Shown piece by piece: positions 57,470 through 64,000 of a stretch of 64,000 bases of DNA. The stretch is from Cryptomeria japonica (lineage: Eukaryota; Streptophyta; Pinopsida; Cupressales; Cupressaceae), in NCBI RefSeq assembly GCF_030272615.1, contig NC_081406.1:145366091-145430090 (forward strand), in the 5' to 3' direction. The notes below the pieces were generated by a model. The model was not told the origin of the DNA, did not search any database, and saw only the letters and a program-made list of their open reading frames with translations. Each line of letters opens with the position of its first letter. The stretch's first letter is position 1. Position numbers and translations under genes: made by a program.

Positions 57470-58323
57470 GCGAAAGTGATTGGTTTGCAATGCTTTCATT
57501 CCTAGAGATGTACGAACCTTTAATGCAGGCTTTTATTAATGCATTGGAAAAGATGTGCTATCATTTCAAATTGAAAGGCGACAGTCTACGAATTCTTCCA
57601 AGGTTGCCTTTATTGTTTTCTTTCCAGTTGGTGCAGAGTTTTGAATGTTCTTTCCCCTGTTTTCTGAAGGTTGGTAGAGTATTCTGGTTTGAGGTGGTCG
57701 AGAGTGCGACAGTTTGATAGGGATGGAGGCCAACTTCACACTCCAGACCAAGAAGCAGCTTTGTCTGTTTCTTGGGCCTTTTACAACAAGAAGGTTGAAT
57801 GGGGTGTTTTTGTACAAAGATGAAATGCTGGTGAAATGCATCCAAAGATTAATGGGGGAGGACATTGGTTTTGTAGAACATCGCTACAAAACGAATATGG
57901 ATGCTTGCTCCCTAATTATTGCATGGGGGATGGAATTGGAGCAGTCTTTAGAACCGATAAAAAAGGTGGCGGAAGCAATTATTCCAAAAGTTTACAACTT
58001 AAACTTGCAATCCATCTTTGAATGGGCGGTCCCTGGTAGGGGCTTCGACATGTGTTGGCATTGTGAATTTTCATCGCTTGTCAAGATAGAAATACATTCC
58101 TTTTTTGAGGGGGCGGAATAGCAGATGGTATGCTCGATTCAAGGCAGAGGCACAAATTGGGTGGGAGGCCTTGAAGTTGTTTGTGAACATGATGGAGGTC
58201 GAAGAGGAGCTACAAAGTGCCATTGAGGAGGCCACAGCCCTTGACGATGCTGGTACGAGTGTGGATAGACAAGATCGAGCGAGCAAACGAAGGCGATCGG
58301 ACCCAAGCTCATCTTCTGGTTAG
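57470..58323 (+). pseudogene. unknown ORF behind the LINE RNase H
   Basis: After a poorly open start (57466-57717), a 135-codon segment (57714-58121) and an overlapping frame (58105-58323) read as one protein with a single frameshift near 58115. Visible words are KCIQRLMGEDIGFVEHRY, LIIAWGMELEQSLEPIK, FDMCWHCEFSSLVKIEIH, GWEALKLFVNMMEVEEELQS and a C-terminal KRRRSDPSSSSG that looks like a nuclear localisation signal. I recognise no family. Its position between RNase H and the LINE 3' end suggests either a C-terminal extension of ORF2 or a captured sequence. It is clearly less decayed than the surroundings. Confidence 0.5.
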
Positions 58324-58500
58324 CTTTGTTCATGGAGTTTTGACTGGGTACTGGTAAGGATACAAGGTGGTTTTTGAAGATGGTTTGTAAGGGTGGTTTT
58401 TCGGGAGGGTGGTTTGGGACTGTTAGACTTTTTTGGCAATTATTGTATACTTTCTATTATAAATTAATAAAATCACAAATATTACCGATCCAAAAAAACA
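58324..58500 (+). other. LINE 3' untranslated region with polyadenylation signal and A tail
   Basis: AATAAA occurs at about 58466, and a short A run (ccaaaaaaac) ends the element near 58500. No target duplicate was identified. Confidence 0.6.
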
Positions 58501-59221
58501 ATCCAAATCTGAGATGGGCTTACCAAGCAAGTGTATTATTATGTAATGAACAAAACCTCTATTTGTAATATTTTCTTATGATAAATACTAAAGGAGTAGC
58601 CCCTTAGCTTCAATTTAATGACGAAAAAAAAATTATAGATAGTCTTTTATAATTATTATGCTTTTTTTATTCTTATAATATTTTTAAATTTTTTATTTAA
58701 TTTCACAATAACTTAATATCTTACTAGTATTTTTTTTAATTATAATTAATAATATAAATACACAAACATTATTTTTTACTTGAATAAATATTTATATTTT
58801 GTAATATTAAAATATAATTTTCATAACTAGAAATATTTTAAAAACAAATTACCATCAATCTAATTAGCTTAACTTTTAGCTCTTACAACATCAAATTATG
58901 TCTTAGACTTCATTTATTCACAAGGAATTCTAATCTCATTATCTAAGAGTAGAATAACAATTTAAGCAAATATCTCAATCTTTTATTTCTGATTAAATGG
59001 AAGAAAATTCAATTTTAAGGAGGTTTAAGGTTACTTTATGGTAATGTTTTAGAATGTACTAATATTTTAAAACAATAAGGTAAGGTTTTATTTTTAATAA
59101 AGTTATCAAATATTAATCAATTAACAAATTAATAATAATATTTATTATAAAAGATAAATTTAATTTTCACTAAATTACCGAGGTCTTAATATCAATATCA
59201 ATATGAAAATCAACCAACCAA
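58501..59221. other. no gene recognised; very AT-rich DNA
   Basis: Long A and T runs, no coding frame, no known repeat boundary. Confidence 0.6.
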
Positions 59222-59735
59222 TTTATAAGTATCTTTACTAACAACTCGTCTGTTCATCAATATTTAACAAATATTTGTTCTAAGAAACCACCTCATCTTC
59301 AACTATACTAAATATAATAATATTTTTTAACATGCAAAAATGTATTATATCAAACTATTATTCAACTTATCCTATTTTGTTATGTTATGGTTCATCTATT
59401 GACTAACCAACAAATACTATTATTACAATATTACAAATAATTGATAGATAACCAACAAATACCAATACTACAATTATATTAATAAATTTATCTACAAATA
59501 TCTTTACTAACAACTAATTTGTTCATCAATATTTAACAAATATTTATTCTAAGAAACCACCTCAACTTCAACTATACTAAATATATTAATATTTTTTAAC
59601 ATGCAAAAAAATGTATTCATCAAACTATTATTCAACTTCCCCTAAATTGTTATGTTATGGTTCATACTATTATTACAATATTAGAAATAATTGATAGATA
59701 ACCAACAAATACCAATACTACAATTATATTAAAAA
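59222..59735. repeat. direct tandem duplication of about 269 bp
   Basis: tatctttactaacaact to accaatactacaattatatt occurs at 59230-59480 and again at 59499-59735. The second copy lacks about 25 bases (ctattgactaaccaacaaat near 59396). The sequence is AT-rich and non-coding. Confidence 0.85.
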
Positions 59736-60871
59736 AAAATTATTAATTTATTTTTGACAATCACCCATTTGATATAAAAATCATGGTATGGTGAACTATC
59801 TATCTTGGTGGTGTCCTAACGTTTTGCATTTTATTATATGCTCAATTATATTAAAGATTCCACCAGTAAGATGCCCCCATCGATGTCATAAGACATGTAT
59901 CTAATATTACACAGTCATCACTCAAAAACGGGATTGTCAGGCAAAAAGTACATAAAACCCAATCCAATCGTACGGATATTATATGCCGCAAAAGGATGGT
60001 TGGATTAAATCCCACGTGCCGGGAATATGGCCACTGTTTGCCTGATGGAAAGGCAATTGGTTGGCCAGTTAGTTTGCGGCGTACGGTAAATAAGCCAGAC
60101 AGGACCCACAAAGCAAGATACAAAACCTGAGGCAATGTTTCATACTGGATAGTGGGATCGTGCACCCCAAAGTCTGCTTTCTGAGTGTAAATAAACAACA
60201 ATGGGCTGTGGCATCGGATTATTTAAAAACCTTCTTATGGCGTCACTATTTTTCCTAATACCTTGAATGCAACATGGTGATGAAAAACCCTACATATTAT
60301 TAGTTTGTTAAAGTTGTTAAGACCGTGCATTCAATTTTTTGGCTGTTTGCAACAAAGAGTACCTTAAATCCAGAAATCTAAATACTTTAACGAGTTCCTT
60401 GCTATAATGTATCTCCGGAAAAATATCTATTCAACAACATTTTGCATTCAACGTTCAATTTTGCAAATATTAAAGTTCATAATCTTTACAAAAGCATGGT
60501 TTTATGTCACTTAAAGTTGATACAAATTACCATCTGAGAGCCACCGTTGCCCCATGTAATCTGAATACTCTTGCACAAGGATGGATTTTAGATCCAACAA
60601 GGGTTCCCGCATATGAACTGTATCACAGTCATGTTTCCACCAAATGCATGGGTACGCTTGGAAGAAAATACCTTATTCCTGAAACTCGGTGCAATCCTAA
60701 CTACATCAGTGATTCTTGCAAATCAAACCTCCTAAAGAGATTTGATCCCTCTACAAGATGACCACCTCCACCTGTTAAAATTATTCAATCTGCGGGCAAG
60801 GTTAAACATTGCAACCATCTCCATCTTCCACCAAACTTAACAAGAGTACCACTCTTCCTACCATAAATTGT
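59736..60871 (-). other. 3' flank and probable 3' UTR of the glucose transporter gene
   Basis: The minus strand downstream of the stop codon has no other gene. A polyadenylation signal AATAAA on the minus strand lies at 59829-59834. A G-box CACGTG sits near 60013 and a TATTTAAA near 60216 on the plus strand, but no gene follows them. A plus-strand open frame at 60504-60761 and a minus-strand one at 59851-60201 have no family resemblance. Confidence 0.45.
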
Positions 60872-61054
60872 CTATGCTGCAGCAGAGAAAGCACGCTCAA
60901 TTTCCTCCAGGGAGCGGCCCTTAGTTTCCACCACATTATTCATGACATAGATAACAGCCAGGAGACAGACAGAGGCAAATCCTAAATAAACTTTACTTAT
61001 TCCGAATTTGTTAACCACGCTCAGGAAATAGAGACCTATAATGAAGTTTGACAC
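60872..61054 (-). CDS. pGlcT: plastidic glucose transporter, last exon
   Basis: This exon encodes the C-terminal 60 residues: VSNFIIGLYFLSVVNKFGIS, LGFASVCLLAVIYVMNNVVE and TKGRSLEEIERAF, then stop TAG at 60874-60872. The ETKGRSLEEIE ending is the conserved C-terminus of plant sugar porters. The preceding blocks match the chloroplast-envelope glucose transporter group (pGlcT/GLT1), which exports glucose from starch breakdown to the cytosol. It holds the last two transmembrane helices. The exon starts after TTTCAG and joins in phase 0 to the exon at 61162-61276 over a 107-base intron with GT-AG ends. No stop or frameshift is present. Confidence 0.92.
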   Translation of the reverse strand: MSNFIIGLYFLSVVNKFGISKVYLGFASVCLLAVIYVMNNVVETKGRSLEEIERAFSAAA

Positions 61055-61161
61055 CTGAAATAGCAAACAAGCAGTTAAAATAGTTGGCCAATCTTTCAAA
61101 TGATATTACAAACAGGCACTTCAACTTCATTTTATGCAATGAGATAAGTGCAATATCCTAC

Positions 61162-61276
61162 CCAATGCATTCCAAGAGACAAGGCAACAGCCTTTGCACG
61201 AATACGTGATGCAAATATCTCTGGGAGAAGTAGAGCTGGAACAGGGCCAGCTCCCAATGAAAATGATAAGACATAC
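61162..61276 (-). CDS. pGlcT: plastidic glucose transporter, penultimate exon
   Basis: 115 bases encode one base of a Leu codon and 38 codons: YVLSFSLGAGPVPALLLPEI then FASRIRAKAVALSLGMHW. This is the sugar-porter segment with the PEIF/R motif after a transmembrane helix, characteristic of the MFS sugar transporter family, and specifically close to plastidic glucose transporters. The 3' splice site is TTACAG and the 5' splice site GTAGGA. The split Leu codon (TT|G) pairs exactly with the exon at 61395-61483. Confidence 0.92.
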
Positions 61277-61394
61277 CTGTAAGCAACGGCATGTTCAGAA
61301 CAAATCTTGCAATAAGTGTGATCATTCTTGAATATATAGTTTCAAGAAATACAAAAATTTTGTATTGCTATTAACAGAAAACCTATATACTCAC

Positions 61395-61483
61395 AAGACT
61401 GTCCCAAGTACAGCGAGAGTTCCGGAGTATGGTGATAAAACTTTCCAAGAGAGTGACAAAGAAAGCAACAACATTGAAGCAGC
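61395..61483 (-). CDS. pGlcT: plastidic glucose transporter, third exon from the end
   Basis: 89 bases encode AASMLLLSLSLSWKVLSPYS followed by GTLAVLGTVL, ending in the first two bases of a Leu codon before GTGAGT. The 3' splice site is TCGTCCAG. This is the helix and loop that precede YVLSFSLGAGP in plastidic glucose transporters. Upstream exons (about 400 residues, including the transit peptide) are not found between 61484 and 64000, so they must lie beyond the window, or this is a gene fragment. Perfect phase across three exons favours a working gene. Confidence 0.9.
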
Positions 61484-64000
61484 CTGGACGAAAAAAATGT
61501 TACATTATATCTGGATAGCAATATCATAAAAAGAGTATATTCATTTCCTAACTTGTGATTGTATGCCATACTTCAGTAATTATCAATGTTCAACACATGA
61601 TGCACATTCATAAATTATAAACATGACTAATTCTTTCAGACAAGCCTTTCTGTTTGATGGAGAATGCAAGAGGGCACTGTTCTGTCTGCTTTTTCCATTG
61701 TGGCGCTACCAAAAAAAATCAAAATCGTACATAATTTTACTTCAATCCCACTACCAACCTAGGCTTAGAATAAGGCAAATTGGCTTGTCCCTTCCAGAAA
61801 ATATCATAGGCTATAGCCCATTACAAATGCAGACATGGGGGGGCAGAATTAAATAAGCACAATCATGGAATTCAGAAATCCATATGCTGCAGATTGAAAA
61901 TCTGGACCAGTATTTATTGTTTTAACCTCTGATTACTTTGATTCACCTTTGATCCTCTTTTAGGTCATATATCTCTTCATATATTTAAGGGAAGCTGCTG
62001 AATGCTGATTTAAGTCCAAGCTTGAAACTCTGGGTAAAATTTAACATATCATCCACAACTTTGAACAAACTAAAAAATAATCTTAGGCAATAAACATCAT
62101 TCAAACGAGAAGTAGTAAAGAACAAGATTTGTAGATGAGATTTAACATCTAAAATTGCAGGTAGATGTTGCTAGATTTACAGTCCTCAACTTTTCCAATT
62201 CTGTGTGGATTTCTAGCCTTTACAGCCAAAGAGCAGCATCCTGAACCATAGCTGTCTCTATTCCTACACCTACTATTTCATTAGCTACTTACACAAACAC
62301 CAATCCTCCCACTATTTCTTAATGTAGTTCTGAAAACTCACCTATTTTATGTATCTTATTTGTAGTCTCCACCATGCTTATTGTTATTTAATAGTTCTAG
62401 TCAACATTCAGATAGAAAATTGACTAGTAAAGTTAAATTCAGTGTTCCACAGCCGTTGGGGACGGGGAGACGGGGGGACGCGGGGATGGGCTTCGGGGAC
62501 GGGTTTCAGAGATGGGACTTGGGCCTGGGGAGAGGGAAACGCGTTTCCGTGGAACATTGGTTAAATTCAAAACTGAACAGCTGGTTTTGGGGCGTAATTG
62601 TTTTTTTTATCCTTCTTATTTATTTTACTTCATTTCTGTTTTGAATAGAAGGGGAAAAAAGAAGATGCTAATTTTAAACTCCATGTTGATAAGTATATAC
62701 GATTTCTAACTCTGAGGAGAATGGCTTCTTCCCTCCTCTTAGTGTTTTCATAGGGTTGGGAAAGTGAGTTAGGTAAGGAATATCATATTTCCATTTTGTA
62801 GAAGGACTACTACAACTTGTATTAAAACCTGTATAATCAGACAAAGTCACAAAGTTCATGCTGGTATTAGGCGAGAACATAAAAAATATTGAAATATAAA
62901 AATTTACATTTCAATATTCAAAATCAAAATAAAAAATTATTATAATAATACTGATAGACATTTAATAGATTTTATTGAAAAAAAAAATGCAAACTTCTTT
63001 TGCTAGTGGAGCTTTTGAGTGTGAATTGTGCAACTCACAAAATTGATGAGAGCAATCTCACTTCACCAAGGGCTGTTGGCATCAGCCTTCCTCCTCCATT
63101 CTCAGCTGCAAATGGAGAGGAGGTTGGAGAGTCGAGCACAAATAAAGTTTTTCTTCTCCTGTGGATTCTTGTTCCTCTCAACTGAAACCCTAGCACTGTT
63201 TCTTTTCTGTCCATTCTCTGCAATTCTTCTGAAATCCTAAAAGTTGGTTTCCCATGGCTCTGTTGATGAAATTAGGTGCCCCTGACAGCATTCTGATTTT
63301 CATTGATTTTGCAGCAGGGTTGTCCAGCTGTCCTAATTCTCTAGCAACTCATTAGAAAGTGGCAGAACCTTAGGTGGGCAATTAAAAAGAAGATTGCTGC
63401 CATGTCCCTGATTTGTCTGCTGGAATTGGCACTGAAGGGAATTTGTGCCCCACAAGCTCGCAGTCCTCTTAATCAGAATCTGTGGATCCTCCTGACAGAG
63501 CCTTGGTCACAGAATCAGAGATCTCCTTCCATTGATGGGACGCAAGAAAAGCCAATTAAAATTTTGGAATTCTGAGAGGATGTTCTAAAGATAGAGATAA
63601 TCATAAGGAGCAATCATAACTTCTGGGGTTGATCTGAATAATTAGGGTTCAAAAACTTCACCCTTGTTGGCAAGGGAGCTCTTCATTAGTCCTTGAGCAA
63701 AGGGTTTTCTTCATTGTGATTTGCAAATCAGTATAGGATAGAGAAACGCTAATCTGGAAAGGGCTGTGGTCTTTAAAGTAGGGCATATTAGTGTTTAAAA
63801 CCATGGTACCAAAGTATAATCCACTTACAGAGACCTTTTTGGTCACTCCAATTTGGGTTAGATTGCCTAACCTGCCTCTGTAATTTTGCAGCACCTCTAG
63901 CTTATCTTTCATTGTAAATTCCTTTGGAAAAGTTGTAGTTCCATGTGAATTTGAGCGCCACTCTCATTTCACCTTCACAAGGATTCTTGTCGAAATGGAT
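61484..64000 (-). other. long intron of the glucose transporter gene (or upstream flank if a fragment)
   Basis: No exon of the transporter is recognisable in these 2.5 kb. The stretch holds a G-quadruplex-type G cluster (62458-62485), a 14-bp palindrome (62535-62548) and short unassigned open frames at 63000-63240 and 63658-63912. Introns of several kilobases are usual in conifers. Confidence 0.55.
62458..62485 (+). promoter_or_regulatory. potential G-quadruplex in the intron
   Basis: Four G runs of 4, 4, 6 and 4 bases are separated by loops of 2, 3 and 4, and more GGG runs follow to about 62535. On the transcribed strand of the transporter gene this lies in the template. Confidence 0.7.

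Noticed and set aside
59851-60201. minus-strand 116-codon open frame
   Set aside because: No recognisable family; it lies in the 3' flank of the transporter gene and was left as unassigned flank.
60005-60225. promoter with G-box CACGTG and TATTTAAA on the plus strand
   Set aside because: No gene follows within reach on the plus strand; short motifs occur by chance.
60504-60761. plus-strand 85-codon open frame
   Set aside because: It lies in the 3' flank of the transporter on the opposite strand, has no motif, and composition alone can explain it.
63035-63223. minus-strand open frame followed by GTGAGT, considered as the first exon of the glucose transporter
   Set aside because: The peptide does not resemble the transporter N-terminus, and the many middle exons required between it and 61483 are absent.

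Overview
The window reads as nuclear DNA from a land plant with a large, repeat-filled genome, most likely a conifer. The grounds are nested LTR retrotransposons filling about 47 of 64 kb, low GC, a degenerate Penelope-like element (among plants, PLEs are described from conifers as 'Dryad'), and the 3' exons of a plant plastidic glucose transporter. There is nothing bacterial, no CRISPR array and no operon. Almost every coding region is a retroelement protein with stops or frameshifts; the only likely host gene is the transporter at the right edge. The species cannot be fixed from the sequence.

Layout, left to right. (1) 1-3997: old DNA holding a minus-strand Penelope-like element (RT plus GIY-YIG nuclease, about 1200-3000) and a perfect 76-bp-offset tandem duplication. 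(2) 3998-23372: element A, a minus-strand Sirevirus-like LTR element without pol. It has zinc-knuckle gag and, in the place of pol, a long extra ORF. A solo LTR of the same family (element D, plus strand) sits in its 5' LTR, and a complete but dead Ty3/gypsy element (B, minus strand, tRNA-Asp primer site, Ogre/Tat/Athila-like) sits inside that solo LTR. (3) 23373-24284: flanking DNA with a possible tRNA-derived SINE. (4) 24285-51175: a second nest: E/G (copia with an internal inversion) > H (gag only, 2.6-kb LTRs) > I (zinc-knuckle gag plus extra ORF, no pol) > J (Sirevirus-like copia with gag, protease, integrase, RT, RNase H) > K fragments (an LTR piece and a gypsy gag plus LTR). (5) 51176-59760: relic DNA with a minus-strand copia RT, LINE RNase H remnants, a 5'-truncated LINE tail with a 17-bp target-site duplication, and an internally deleted LINE with an unexplained ORF behind its RNase H. 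(6) 59760-64000: the 3' part of the glucose transporter gene on the minus strand, with three exons in perfect phase and a long intron running off the window.

How the parts relate. Boundaries of A, D, B, E, H and I are supported by near-matching 5-bp target-site duplications, so the order of insertion can be read: A, then D into A, then B into D; and E, then H, I, J and K in turn. I landed just after the primer binding site of H, and J's surviving part starts just after the primer binding site of I.

Most notable biology. Elements A and I have different LTRs and opposite strands, yet both carry homologous ORFs of about 1,000 codons where pol should be. The extra ORF of gypsy B, behind its integrase, begins with a similar domain signature. 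This looks like a module shared between LTR retrotransposon lineages, mobilised in A and I without their own polymerase. No restored sequences are given; all joins are described by position only.
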